A stretch of 64,000 nucleotides of DNA from Thalassovita mediterranea. Its GTDB lineage: Bacteria > Pseudomonadota > Alphaproteobacteria > Rhodobacterales > Rhodobacteraceae. This document shows, piece after piece, positions 7,233 to 16,085 of the stretch. Below the pieces are notes generated by a model that worked only from the letters and a program-made list of their open reading frames with translations, ran no database searches and was not told the DNA's origin. The stretch spans positions 124,001 through 188,000 of the forward strand of contig NZ_CYSF01000006.1 of the NCBI RefSeq assembly GCF_001458435.1, given 5' to 3'. Position 1 is the stretch's first letter. Every line of letters starts with the position of its first letter. The position numbers and the translations under genes were made by a program.

Positions 7233-10046
7233 TCAGCCTTTTTTCAGACCCATCAGGGCTGCGGCGAAGGGGTTATCGGGATCGATGGCCTTTTCTTTCT
7301 TCGGCGGGCGCGCCTCAAAGGATTTGGCGCCTTTCGGGGCACCGCGACCTTTGCCGTCGCCACGGGGCTTGCCGCCCTTGCCGCGCGGTTTGCCGCCACC
7401 TTTGCGTTCGCCACGGTCTGCGCCGCGATCACCGCCACGTTCGTTGCGGCCACGACCACGGTTGCCACCTTGATTGCGACGACCGCCCCAGGTGAAGGTA
7501 AAGAACACTTCGACCTCAGGCTCTGCCGCGTCTGCGGTTTCTGCAGGTGTTTCAACGGCTTCGGCAACCTCAGCTACGGCTTCAACAGACGCTTCTTCGG
7601 CGGGGGCTTCGGCTGTTTCCGCCGGTGCTTCCGCACCTTCGGCAACTGCTTCAGCAACCGGCGCAGCCTTAACCTTGGCACGTTCGCCACGTTCAGCGGC
7701 GTAGCCCAGACCCTGCATCAGGTCAGCGAACTGTTCCAGCGTCATGCCGGTGATCGACAGCATGTCTGCCTTGGCCTCAAAGCCGCCACGGCTGTCTTCG
7801 ACGCGCAGCATATCGGCCAGACGTTCCAGCATGTCGATACGGATCGAGCGTTCTCCAGCAACGCGGTAACCCGACATGGTGTCGGCACCTTCGGGCGCAC
7901 CTTTGTCGGTGGGCACGGTGACCAGACCGGGGGGCGGTGCTTCGGGGAAGACGTCCAGACCTTTGGCCAGCGCCCACAGAACCAGACGCAGACGGGTCGG
8001 CGCCGGTTTCAGCATCAGAGGCATAAAGATGGTGAACTGACCAAAACGAATGCCGTGTTTGCGCAGCGCGCCACGGGCGTCCTGATCCAGTGCCTTCACA
8101 TCATCCGCAACCTGCGCACGCGGGATCACGCCGAGGTTTTCAACCATCTGGAAGGCGAAACCACGGGCCAGACCCGACAGTTCTTCATCACGGCCCAGCG
8201 CCAACAGCGGCTCAAACAGTGCGGCGATTTTGCGGTCGATGAAGTGCTGCAGGCGGCGTTCCACCTTCTGCGCCACATCAGCGCCCGCTTCGTCATCCAC
8301 AAAGGCGGTGACAGTCGGCTTCAGCGGATCGCTACCGGCGACCAGTTTACCAACCGCCTCAGAGCCCCACATCAGGCCACCCTGTTCGGTGAAATCAATC
8401 TCGGTATCGGGGGCGTTGTAAAACCGGTCTGCGCGCAGCGAGAAATGCGGCGCAAGCGCCTGCAGGCTGGCCTGACGCAGTGTCTTTGCCTCCTGTCCGC
8501 TGGCGTCCTGATCCTGGCGGAAACGGAACCCTTCCAGACGACCGACGAATTCGCCTTCGACGGTCACTTCACCTTTATCGTTTACTTCGGCCAAAAGGGC
8601 CTCCTTCTGCTTGAGCCGGCGCAAAAGCACGGATGTGCGCCGGTCCACAAATCTTTGGGTCAGACGCTCGTGCAGCGCATCCGACAATCGGTCTTCTACA
8701 GCGCGCGTTTCGCCACGCCAATGACTTTCGTCATCTACCCAGCCGGATCTTTGCGCGACATAGGTCCACGTGCGGATAAATGAGAGACGTTTCGATAATG
8801 TGTCAATGTCACCATCAGTGCGATCAATGCGCTGAACCTGACGTGCCATCCAATCGTTGGGCACCCTGCCCTTTTCGTGCAGATAGCCATAAATCGTTTC
8901 CAACAGCTGGGCATGTTCGCTGTGACTGATGCCACGGAAATCAGGCACGCGGCATACGTCCCAGAGCAGCTTGACCGACGGGCCATCGCTGGCGCGTGCG
9001 GCCACCTCTGCCTCTGCCGATAGGGATTTCAACGCCAAGAGGTCATCGGCATCGCGGGACCGCACCAGCATCTCATGATCAGGTGCCGCCTCTAGTGACC
9101 GGATCAGCGCATCGGGGGTACCGAACTGCAAACGAGCGTTACGCCATTGGAGTTTGCGCACCGGCGCAAAGCGGTGATCCCTGATCGCCTGCGCCACACC
9201 TTCATCCAGCAACTCCGCCTCACCAGTCACGCCAAAGGTGCCATCAGACATGCCGCGCCCAGCACGACCGGCGATCTGCGCCAGTTCATTCGGCATCAGC
9301 ATCCGCATCCGGCGGCCATCAAATTTCACCGTGGAGGAGAAGGCGACGTGGTTAATATCCAGGTTCAGCCCCATGCCGATGGCGTCCGTCGCCACCAGAA
9401 AATCCACATCGCCGTTTTGATAGAGTTCGACCTGCGCGTTGCGTGTGCGCGGGCTGAGCGCGCCCATAACAACGGCTGCCCCGCCCTTCTGGCGGCGGAT
9501 CAATTCGGCGAACGCGTAAACATCATCGACCGAAAATCCGACCACAGCAGAACGCGGTTTCATACGCGAAATTTTACGCGAACCGGTGTATTCCAGCTGG
9601 CTCATCCGCTCGCGGCGCATGAAATTCACCCCGGGAACCAGCGCCGCAATCGCCGGACGCATCGAATCAGAGCCAAGGAAAACTGTTTCCTGCGTGCCGC
9701 GCGCGCGAAGCAGTCGATCGGTGAACACATGCCCACGTTCTGGGTCTGCGCAAAGCTGGATTTCATCCACCGCAAGGAAGTCGCAGCCCATACCCTCGGG
9801 CATAGCCTCAACCGTGCAGACCCAATATTGGGCGCGGTCAGGAACGATGCGTTCCTCCCCCGTCACCAGCGCCACAACCGATGGGCCACGGGCGGCAACG
9901 ATTTTGTCATAGACCTCCCGTGCCAAAAGGCGCAGCGGCAGACCGATGATGCCGGTGCGATAGGCCAGCATGCGTTCGATCGCATAATGGGTCTTGCCGG
10001 TGTTGGTGGGGCCAAGGACCGCAGTAATCCGGGAATTTTGGGGCAT
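7233..10046 (-). CDS. SUV3-like superfamily II RNA helicase with RG-rich tail
   Basis: A 937-residue helicase related to mitochondrial SUV3. It has Walker A GPTNTGKTHYA near residue 12, the DEIQ box (VDEIQLCADPERG), a helicase C-terminal domain with the ATDAIGMGLNLDI motif, and the arginine-finger motif QIAGRAGRG. A large central helical region follows. The last ~200 residues are low complexity: first Ala/Glu/Val-rich, then an Arg/Gly-rich segment (GGNRGRGRNERGG and similar) and a basic tail. The RG segment probably binds RNA. It starts 30 bp after the TPR gene stop and precedes the S4 gene, so the three are probably one operon. SUV3 works with exoribonucleases, but no RNase gene is adjacent. 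Confidence 0.9.
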   Translation of the reverse strand: MPQNSRITAVLGPTNTGKTHYAIERMLAYRTGIIGLPLRLLAREVYDKIVAARGPSVVALVTGEERIVPDRAQYWVCTVEAMPEGMGCDFLAVDEIQLCADPERGHVFTDRLLRARGTQETVFLGSDSMRPAIAALVPGVNFMRRERMSQLEYTGSRKISRMKPRSAVVGFSVDDVYAFAELIRRQKGGAAVVMGALSPRTRNAQVELYQNGDVDFLVATDAIGMGLNLDINHVAFSSTVKFDGRRMRMLMPNELAQIAGRAGRGMSDGTFGVTGEAELLDEGVAQAIRDHRFAPVRKLQWRNARLQFGTPDALIRSLEAAPDHEMLVRSRDADDLLALKSLSAEAEVAARASDGPSVKLLWDVCRVPDFRGISHSEHAQLLETIYGYLHEKGRVPNDWMARQVQRIDRTDGDIDTLSKRLSFIRTWTYVAQRSGWVDDESHWRGETRAVEDRLSDALHERLTQRFVDRRTSVLLRRLKQKEALLAEVNDKGEVTVEGEFVGRLEGFRFRQDQDASGQEAKTLRQASLQALAPHFSLRADRFYNAPDTEIDFTEQGGLMWGSEAVGKLVAGSDPLKPTVTAFVDDEAGADVAQKVERRLQHFIDRKIAALFEPLLALGRDEELSGLARGFAFQMVENLGVIPRAQVADDVKALDQDARGALRKHGIRFGQFTIFMPLMLKPAPTRLRLVLWALAKGLDVFPEAPPPGLVTVPTDKGAPEGADTMSGYRVAGERSIRIDMLERLADMLRVEDSRGGFEAKADMLSITGMTLEQFADLMQGLGYAAERGERAKVKAAPVAEAVAEGAEAPAETAEAPAEEASVEAVAEVAEAVETPAETADAAEPEVEVFFTFTWGGRRNQGGNRGRGRNERGGDRGADRGERKGGGKPRGKGGKPRGDGKGRGAPKGAKSFEARPPKKEKAIDPDNPFAAALMGLKKG

Positions 10047-10076
10047 GATCTGTCCCTGACGTTCTTTGAGGACGCT

Positions 10077-10649
10077 CTAGAGGCTCTCGCCCTGCACCAG
10101 CGGCGTCAGGCGACTAACAGCTTCTGTTGCTTCCTCGTACTGCGGGTGAATGTTCAACACAAGCCGATAGGCCCGCAAAGCCAGCTTGGGACGGTTCAGT
10201 TGCTCTAGCGTTACGCCGAGACCAAACAGTGCATGGAAATGATTCGGGTTAAGCGCCAGCACCTGTTGTAGATCAGACAACGCTAAACCAGGTTCGTCCA
10301 GATGATGCCAAGCGCGGGCGCGTAGGGCCCAGCCCTCGGCAAAATGGGGCGCATGATCGGTCAGTGCTGTTAGATGATCGACAGCAGCGCGATAATCACT
10401 GCGGTTCAATGCCGCTTCGCCTCTGTTTAGCAACAAGTTCATCGACGCAGAACCGGATTTGGACCATTCCAACTCTAGCGCGCGCGCAGCCTGACGCGAG
10501 GCCACAGGGTCGCCCTGTTCCAATTCCTGCAACAGTGCGCCTACATCGTCATTCGTCGCGGAATTTGACCCTTTGACGGGTGACGTAAACAGAAATAACG
10601 TCATGCTTGCCGCGACGATAACCTTGGGGCTGAAACCAACTATGCTCAT
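10077..10649 (-). CDS. Secreted/periplasmic TPR-repeat protein
   Basis: A 190-residue protein with an N-terminal signal peptide (hydrophobic residues 9-22 ending near SPVKGS), then two to three tetratricopeptide repeats between residues 70 and 180 (AEGWALRARAWHHLDEPGLAL and HALFGLGVTLEQLNRPKLAL are repeat cores). TPRs mediate protein contacts, and the partner is unknown. It is the first gene of the helicase run and is divergent from the SCP2 gene across a 107 bp spacer. The specific function cannot be assigned. Confidence 0.78.
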   Translation of the reverse strand: MSIVGFSPKVIVAASMTLFLFTSPVKGSNSATNDDVGALLQELEQGDPVASRQAARALELEWSKSGSASMNLLLNRGEAALNRSDYRAAVDHLTALTDHAPHFAEGWALRARAWHHLDEPGLALSDLQQVLALNPNHFHALFGLGVTLEQLNRPKLALRAYRLVLNIHPQYEEATEAVSRLTPLVQGESL

Positions 10650-10711
10650 AGTGTAGTCAGTTTAGAGCGCTGTGGGGAATAAACCAGCCCCGTACAGCAA
10701 AACACCACCCA

Positions 10712-10735
10712 ACGATCCGGAGAGGAGACCGGATC
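10712..10735 (+). other. Perfect 8-bp hairpin in the leader of the SCP2 gene
   Basis: CGATCCGG and CCGGATCG enclose an 8-nt purine loop (agaggaga). It lies 21 nt before the SCP2 start and upstream of its own AAAGGA ribosome site at 10742-10747. It may act as a 5' mRNA stabilising hairpin or an operator. Confidence 0.45.
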
Positions 10736-10756
10736 GCAATCAAAGGATAATTCCCC

Positions 10757-11047
10757 ATGAGCGATCAAGTAGAAGCAGCCGTCACAGCCCTGACCGAAAA
10801 AATGTCCGGTGCGGACTTCTCTGGTTCGGCCAAATTCGTTGTCGAAGGCGTTATGTCCATCGTCGTGGACGGCGAAGGCGTACGCGCCAGCGAAGAAGAC
10901 GCAGATGTCACCATGACTGCAGACGCTGACACCTTTGAATCGATGATGAACGGCGACCTGAACCCGACCGCCGCATTCATGAGCGGCAAGCTGACCATCG
11001 ACGGTGACATGGGTCAGGCAATGGCGCTGGCTTCGGCCTTCGCATAA
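10757..11047 (+). CDS. SCP2 sterol-binding domain protein
   Basis: A 96-residue single-domain protein of the SCP2 fold, which binds lipids or fatty acyl-CoA in a hydrophobic tunnel. Visible family features are FVVEGVMSIVVDGEGV, the acidic VTMTADADTFESMMNGDLNPTAAF segment and the terminal GKLTIDGDMGQAMAL motif. There is no signal peptide, so it is cytoplasmic. Start is supported by AAAGGA 9 nt upstream. The alpha/beta hydrolase gene follows after 24 bp, so the two are likely co-transcribed and may act together on lipids (inference). Confidence 0.9.
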   Translation: MSDQVEAAVTALTEKMSGADFSGSAKFVVEGVMSIVVDGEGVRASEEDADVTMTADADTFESMMNGDLNPTAAFMSGKLTIDGDMGQAMALASAFA

Positions 11048-11071
11048 GCCGCGACAGAAAGCACGATACAG

Positions 11072-12067
11072 ATGCAAAAGGCCCCGTTCTTTGGCTCCAT
11101 CATTGATGCGTTTCCTGCAGGGGAGGCGTGGTGGATAACTGCCGAAGACGGGGTGCGCATTCGTGTCGGCCTGTGGCGTCCCGATCCCCAGCAGGATCAA
11201 TCCCCAGATCAACTCACGGGCACGGTCCTACTGTTCCCGGGGCGCACCGAATATATCGAGAAATATGCCCCCACAGCTGCAGATTTTGCTGCGCGAGGAC
11301 TGACAACACTGGCCGTCGATTGGCGCGGCCAGGGTATTGCCGACCGCCTGCTAGACGATCCGCTGATCGGACACGTCGACCGGTTTTCAGATTTCCAACT
11401 AGATGTACAGGCCGCATTGAAAGCGGCGCGTGATCTGGATTTACCTGAACCTTATTTCCTGCACGGCCATTCGATGGGTGGCTGTATCGGGCTACGTGCA
11501 ATGCACAATGGCCTGCCTGTTGTTGCCGCCAGCTTCAGCGGCCCGATGTGGGGCATCGAACTGGCCCCAGCGCTGCGCCCCTTTGCCTGGGCAACCAGTT
11601 GGCTCAGCCGTCATGTTGGTCTCTCTGGGAAAATGGCACCGAATACCTCGGCAACGCCTTATGTTCTGGATGCGCCCTTCGACGACAATACCCTGACGCT
11701 GGATCGCACAATGTGGGATCTGATGGGCGATCAGCTACGCGCCGAACCTGCCCTGTCGCTGGGTGGACCTAGCCTGAACTGGCTGTTTGAGGCCCTGCGC
11801 GAAATGCGGCAGCTGTCACGTATGCCGTCACCGTCGCAGCCCTGCCTGACCTATCTGGGCAGCAATGAACGCATCGTGTCACCCCAGCGCATCCGGGACC
11901 GAATGGCGAATTGGCCAAACGGCGATCTGGTGATCGTACCCAAGGGCGAGCATGAGGTTCTGATGGAGGGCGAAGCGATACGCAGCCCGATCACCCAGGC
12001 CATTATCGAACATTACCTGCTTGCCGCTGAAAACACAGCCCAGCGCCGCGATCACGCCGCACAATAA
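11072..12067 (+). CDS. Alpha/beta hydrolase, lysophospholipase-like
   Basis: A 331-residue hydrolase of the PldB/monoacylglycerol-lipase type. The nucleophile elbow GHSMGG is at residues 132-137 (Ser134), and an oxyanion region FPGRTEY lies near residue 55. The likely catalytic acid and His are in LGSNERIVSP and KGEHEVLME near the C-terminus. No signal peptide is seen. It follows the SCP2 gene closely. The substrate is probably a lipid ester, but that is family-level inference only. Confidence 0.83.
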   Translation: MQKAPFFGSIIDAFPAGEAWWITAEDGVRIRVGLWRPDPQQDQSPDQLTGTVLLFPGRTEYIEKYAPTAADFAARGLTTLAVDWRGQGIADRLLDDPLIGHVDRFSDFQLDVQAALKAARDLDLPEPYFLHGHSMGGCIGLRAMHNGLPVVAASFSGPMWGIELAPALRPFAWATSWLSRHVGLSGKMAPNTSATPYVLDAPFDDNTLTLDRTMWDLMGDQLRAEPALSLGGPSLNWLFEALREMRQLSRMPSPSQPCLTYLGSNERIVSPQRIRDRMANWPNGDLVIVPKGEHEVLMEGEAIRSPITQAIIEHYLLAAENTAQRRDHAAQ

Positions 12068-12136
12068 TGTGCCCCCCTCTTGAGGCACCGCGTCCTGCGG
12101 CATATGTCTGGTGCAACAGACATCAAGAGGTTTCCC

Positions 12137-13957
12137 ATGTTTCAACTTCCCTTCCCCCTACGTGACGTGACCGCCGACACCGGCGCCAAGGAACTGGGGG
12201 ATCTGCCCGAATGGGATCTGAGCGACCTCTACCCCTCGCCCGACGCGCCAGAACTGCAGGCAGATCTAGACTGGCTCGCCGCAGAATGCGCCGCTTTTGC
12301 TGCCGATTATGAAGGCAAGCTGGCTGATCTGGACGCTGCGGGCCTGCTGGAATGCGTGCAGCGCAACGAAATGATCAGCACCAAAGCGGGCCGCGTTATG
12401 TCCTATGCGGGCCTGCGCTATTACCAGATGACCGTGGATGCCGACCGGGCCAAGTTCATGTCCGACTGTCAGGAAGCGATCACCAATTTCACCACGCCGC
12501 TGGTGTTTTATTCGCTGGAACTCAACCGCCTCGAAGACGATGCGCTGGAAGCGATGCTAGCCGAAAACGCTGATCTGGCCCGCTACCGCCCGGTCTTTGA
12601 ACGCACCCGCGCGATGAAGCCCTATCAGCTGTCGGATGAGCTGGAAAAGTTCCTGCACGATCTGTCCGTCACGGGTGACGCCTGGGAAAAGCTGTTTGAC
12701 GAAACCATCGCTGGCCTTGGCTTTGAGGTAGATGGCGAGCCGCACAATATCGAAGGCGCCTTGAACTATCTGACCGAACAGGACCGCAGCAAACGCGAAG
12801 CCGCCGCGCGCGAACTGGCCACTGTGTTCGGCGCCAACATCAAAACCTTTGCCCGTGTGCACAACACGCTGGCCAAAGAGAAAGAGATCGTCGACCGCTG
12901 GCGCAACATGCCCACGGCACAAACAGGCCGCCACCTGTCCAACCATGTGGAGCCCGAGGTGGTCGAAGCGCTGCGCAACGCCGTTGTCGAGGCCTACCCG
13001 AAACTCAGCCACCGTTACTATGAGCTGAAGCGCAAATGGCTGGGCCTTGATCGCATGCAGGTCTGGGACCGCAATGCACCGCTGCCGATGGAAAGCACCA
13101 AAGTGGTGGATTGGACCGCCGCCACCAACACGGTGATGGAGGCATACAATGCCTTTGATCCCCGCATGGGTGAGATTGCAGAACCGTTTTTCACCAAAGG
13201 CTGGATCGATGCAGGCGTGAAACCGGGCAAAGCGCCCGGCGCCTTTGCCCACCCCACCGTGACCGAGGTGCACCCGTATGTGATGCTGAACTACCTCGGC
13301 AAACCGCGTGACGTGATGACGCTGGCGCACGAACTGGGCCACGGCGTGCATCAGGTGCTGGCGGCGGAACAGGGTGAAATGCTGTCCTCCACCCCGCTGA
13401 CGCTGGCAGAAACCGCGTCGGTGTTTGGGGAAATGCTGACCTTCCGCAAGATGCTGGACAAGGCAGAAACCAAAGAAGAGCGCAAGATCCTCTTGGCCGG
13501 CAAGGTCGAGGATATGATCAACACCGTGGTGCGCCAGATCGCATTTTATGACTTTGAATGCAAACTGCACGCCGCCCGTCGCGAAGGTGAATTGACCCCA
13601 GATGACATCAACGATCTGTGGATGTCGGTGCAGGCCGAAAGCCTTGGCGATGCGTTTGATTTCATGGAAGGCTATGAAACCTTCTGGGCCTACATCCCGC
13701 ACTTCGTGCATTCGCCCTTCTACGTCTATGCCTATGCCTTTGGCGACGGTCTGGTGAACGCGCTGTATGCCGTTTACGAAGAAAACCCAGAAGGCTTCCA
13801 AGACAAGTATTTCGACATGCTGAAAGCAGGCGGATCGAAACACCACAAGGAACTGCTTGCACCTTTCGGCCTTGATGCCAGCGACCCGACCTTCTGGGAC
13901 AAGGGGCTTAGCATGATTTCCGGCATGATTGATGAACTGGAGGCGATGGAGGACTAA
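12137..13957 (+). CDS. pepF: Oligoendopeptidase F (M3 family metallopeptidase)
   Basis: A 606-residue cytoplasmic zinc peptidase cleaving short peptides. The zinc motif HELGH is at about residues 398-402 (MTLAHELGHGVHQ), with the downstream glutamate in LAETASVFGEML. Start at 12137 is chosen because AAGAGG lies 6 nt upstream; an in-frame ATG at 12080 would add 19 residues without a ribosome site. The length fits the family. It has its own terminator and no operon partners. Confidence 0.94.
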   Translation: MFQLPFPLRDVTADTGAKELGDLPEWDLSDLYPSPDAPELQADLDWLAAECAAFAADYEGKLADLDAAGLLECVQRNEMISTKAGRVMSYAGLRYYQMTVDADRAKFMSDCQEAITNFTTPLVFYSLELNRLEDDALEAMLAENADLARYRPVFERTRAMKPYQLSDELEKFLHDLSVTGDAWEKLFDETIAGLGFEVDGEPHNIEGALNYLTEQDRSKREAAARELATVFGANIKTFARVHNTLAKEKEIVDRWRNMPTAQTGRHLSNHVEPEVVEALRNAVVEAYPKLSHRYYELKRKWLGLDRMQVWDRNAPLPMESTKVVDWTAATNTVMEAYNAFDPRMGEIAEPFFTKGWIDAGVKPGKAPGAFAHPTVTEVHPYVMLNYLGKPRDVMTLAHELGHGVHQVLAAEQGEMLSSTPLTLAETASVFGEMLTFRKMLDKAETKEERKILLAGKVEDMINTVVRQIAFYDFECKLHAARREGELTPDDINDLWMSVQAESLGDAFDFMEGYETFWAYIPHFVHSPFYVYAYAFGDGLVNALYAVYEENPEGFQDKYFDMLKAGGSKHHKELLAPFGLDASDPTFWDKGLSMISGMIDELEAMED

Positions 13958-13980
13958 GCGCCGACATCTGAAACAAAACA

Positions 13981-14011
13981 GGCCGCTGCGGGACACCGTG
14001 GCGGCCTTTTT
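13981..14011 (+). terminator. Rho-independent terminator of pepF
   Basis: The stem GGCCGC...GCGGCC with an inner GCGG/CCGT pairing is followed by TTTTTC. Confidence 0.75.
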
Positions 14012-14166
14012 CATATCTTGGCGGATGTAGCGCACACAAATGTGGGCGATTTCTGTAACACTGCACCCGATGCTCTGACGCTGTTTCACAGGCCCGTGAG
14101 GGCGCTAGCGCCAAGGCCTGCGGTCCTCCACATTGATGTCATAACACAGACCGGAGACCTGACATC

Positions 14167-14634
14167 ATGACCCTGCCCCGCCGCGCTTTCCTCTTTGCCT
14201 TGCCCGCCGCCGCCGCTGTTGCCAGCTTTGGCCTGCCCACCGCAGCATTGGCCCGCACCCCTGAAATCTATACCGAAGACGGCATCGCCGTAGATGGTTC
14301 TGACGTGGTTGCCTATTTCACCGAAGGCAAACCCGTCATGGGCAGCAAAGACATTACCCACGACTGGAAAGGCGCCACTTGGCTGTTCTCCAGCGAGGCA
14401 AACCGTGATGCGTTCGCCGCCGATCCCGAAGCCTACGCACCGCAATTCGGCGGCTACTGCGCACTGGCGGTTGCTAATGGCGCCACCGCCCCCACCGTGC
14501 CCGAAGCCTGGCATATCGTTGATGGCAAACTGTACCTAAACTTCTCCACCTCGGTACGCCGCCGCTGGCTGAAAGATATCCCCGGCAACATCGCCAAGGC
14601 GCGCGCCAACTGGCCTGCAGTTCTGGATCGCTAA
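14167..14634 (+). CDS. YHS-domain protein with Tat-type signal
   Basis: A 155-residue exported protein. A twin-arginine-like signal (LPRRAFLF then an Ala-rich core) is predicted to be cut after ALA near residue 29. The mature part holds a YHS domain (VDGSDVVAYF, then TWLFSSEANRDAFAADPEAYAPQFGGYCA), a fold associated with metal or metallated partner binding. Metal ligands cannot be assigned with certainty. It is monocistronic with a strong terminator. Confidence 0.85.
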   Translation: MTLPRRAFLFALPAAAAVASFGLPTAALARTPEIYTEDGIAVDGSDVVAYFTEGKPVMGSKDITHDWKGATWLFSSEANRDAFAADPEAYAPQFGGYCALAVANGATAPTVPEAWHIVDGKLYLNFSTSVRRRWLKDIPGNIAKARANWPAVLDR

Positions 14635-14658
14635 GGTTCCCCCCCAACCAGTCCCTGA

Positions 14659-14694
14659 ATGGCGGCGCTGCTCCCTCCAGCGTCGCCATTTTTG
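14659..14694 (+). terminator. Rho-independent terminator of the YHS gene
   Basis: AATGGCGGCGCTG pairs with CAGCGTCGCCATT (one G-T), followed by a T run. Confidence 0.85.
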
Positions 14695-14795
14695 TTGTCT
14701 GAGGACCTGCCTCACTCCACCCGTTCAATCACCCGACGTTAACCTTGGGGAAATGGCACGGCGCGCATAGGCTTCGCCTCAAACGGGAGGGACCA

Positions 14796-15974
14796 ATGCT
14801 AAAATGGATCAAACGACTTTTTGCCGCCACTCTGGTGCTGGCAGTTGCAGGGGCGGCTGCGTTTTTCACCTTTGCGCCCAGCATCGTAGAAAAAAGCCGC
14901 AACACTGTTGAACCCCATGCCCCCTATCCGGTTTCGGATCAGGCCGCGGCACTACATGCGGATTTGCTGGTGGGCGATCTTCATGCCGACCCGCTGCTTT
15001 GGGATCGGGATCTGACGGAACGCGCGGACTATGGACATGTTGACCTGCCCCGCCTGCGCGAAGGCAATGTTGCGCTACAGGTCTTTACTGCTGTGACCAA
15101 ATCACCGTCTGGTCAAAACTACCACGAAAACTCTGCCGACAGCTTTGACAACATTACCTTACTGGCAATCGGTCAGCTGTGGCCGGTCCGCACCTGGGAC
15201 AGCCTGTTGCAACGCGCCCTGTACCAAGCCGAACGCCTACGCGGTTTCGAAGAAAAAGCCCCCGATCATCTGAAAATCATCCGCACCCGCGCAGATCTGG
15301 ACACCCTGATGCAGATGCGCGCATCTGGCTCGAAAATCACTGGTGGCCTTTTGGGTATCGAAGGCGCCCACGCGCTGGAAGGTGACATCGCCAACATGGA
15401 CGCGATTGAAGCGGCAGGCATCCGGCTGATTGGCCTGCACCACTTCTTTGACAACGAACTGGGCGGATCACTGCACGGGATCAGCAACGAAGGTTTGAAC
15501 GATTTCGGAAAAGAGGTAGTCAGACAGGCCGCCGCACGGGGCATGGTGATTGATCTGGCCCACTCCAGCCCAGCGGTGGCGCGGGATGTATTGGCATTGG
15601 TCGACCAACCAGTTGTGGTTAGCCATTCCGGCCTGCATGGCCATTGTCCGGTCAAACGCAACTATCACGACGATCTAATGCAGATGATCGCCAAACGCGG
15701 CGGTGTGATCGGCATGGGTTATTGGGAAGGTGCTGCCTGTGACGACATCACGCCAGCAGGAATCGCCCGGATGATTGTCAAAGCGGTCGACACTCTTGGC
15801 GCCAACCACGTCGCACTGGGTTCGGATTTCGACGGGTCCGTCGGCACCGCCTTTGACACTTCGGAACTGGCTGCCCTGACGCATGCCCTGATCAACGAGG
15901 GCATGAGTGAAGCCGACATTCGCAAAGTCATGGGGGAAAACATGCTGCGTATCCTGCGCGCCAGCCTGCACTAA
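14796..15974 (+). CDS. Membrane dipeptidase (M19 family)
   Basis: A 392-residue zinc dipeptidase of the renal-dipeptidase family. An N-terminal hydrophobic anchor or signal (residues 8-28) precedes the M19 core: the metal ligands VGDLHADPLLWDRD near residue 60, the bridging-glutamate motif LLGIEGAHALEGD, LIGLHHF, VIDLAHSS, VVVSHSGLHGHCPVKRN and the late GSDFDGSVGT motif. Start at 14796 has GGGAGG 5 nt upstream and begins directly at the anchor. It probably acts in the periplasm on dipeptides. Confidence 0.92.
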   Translation: MLKWIKRLFAATLVLAVAGAAAFFTFAPSIVEKSRNTVEPHAPYPVSDQAAALHADLLVGDLHADPLLWDRDLTERADYGHVDLPRLREGNVALQVFTAVTKSPSGQNYHENSADSFDNITLLAIGQLWPVRTWDSLLQRALYQAERLRGFEEKAPDHLKIIRTRADLDTLMQMRASGSKITGGLLGIEGAHALEGDIANMDAIEAAGIRLIGLHHFFDNELGGSLHGISNEGLNDFGKEVVRQAAARGMVIDLAHSSPAVARDVLALVDQPVVVSHSGLHGHCPVKRNYHDDLMQMIAKRGGVIGMGYWEGAACDDITPAGIARMIVKAVDTLGANHVALGSDFDGSVGTAFDTSELAALTHALINEGMSEADIRKVMGENMLRILRASLH

Positions 15975-16010
15975 ACGGCCAGTCACACGACATACATCGC
16001 CTAAAACAAA

Positions 16011-16035
16011 GAGGGTGGCCCACCGGGCCACCCTC
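16011..16035. terminator. Bidirectional terminator
   Basis: GAGGGTGGCCC and GGGCCACCCTC form a near-perfect hairpin between two convergent genes. Confidence 0.75.
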
Positions 16036-16085
16036 CTACGGCGTCTGGACTGCGGACTGAACCGTACACAGGCCCTGGACGGGAT

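Noticed and set aside
7185-8783. 532-codon open frame on the plus strand opposite the helicase
   Set aside because: It is antisense to strongly conserved helicase and tail sequence. The translation is Phe/Gly/His-rich with no family signature, as expected for a shadow of a GC-rich gene.
12557-14089. 510-codon minus-strand open frame opposite pepF
   Set aside because: pepF has the HELGH motif, ribosome site and terminator on the plus strand. The opposite frame has no recognisable domain.
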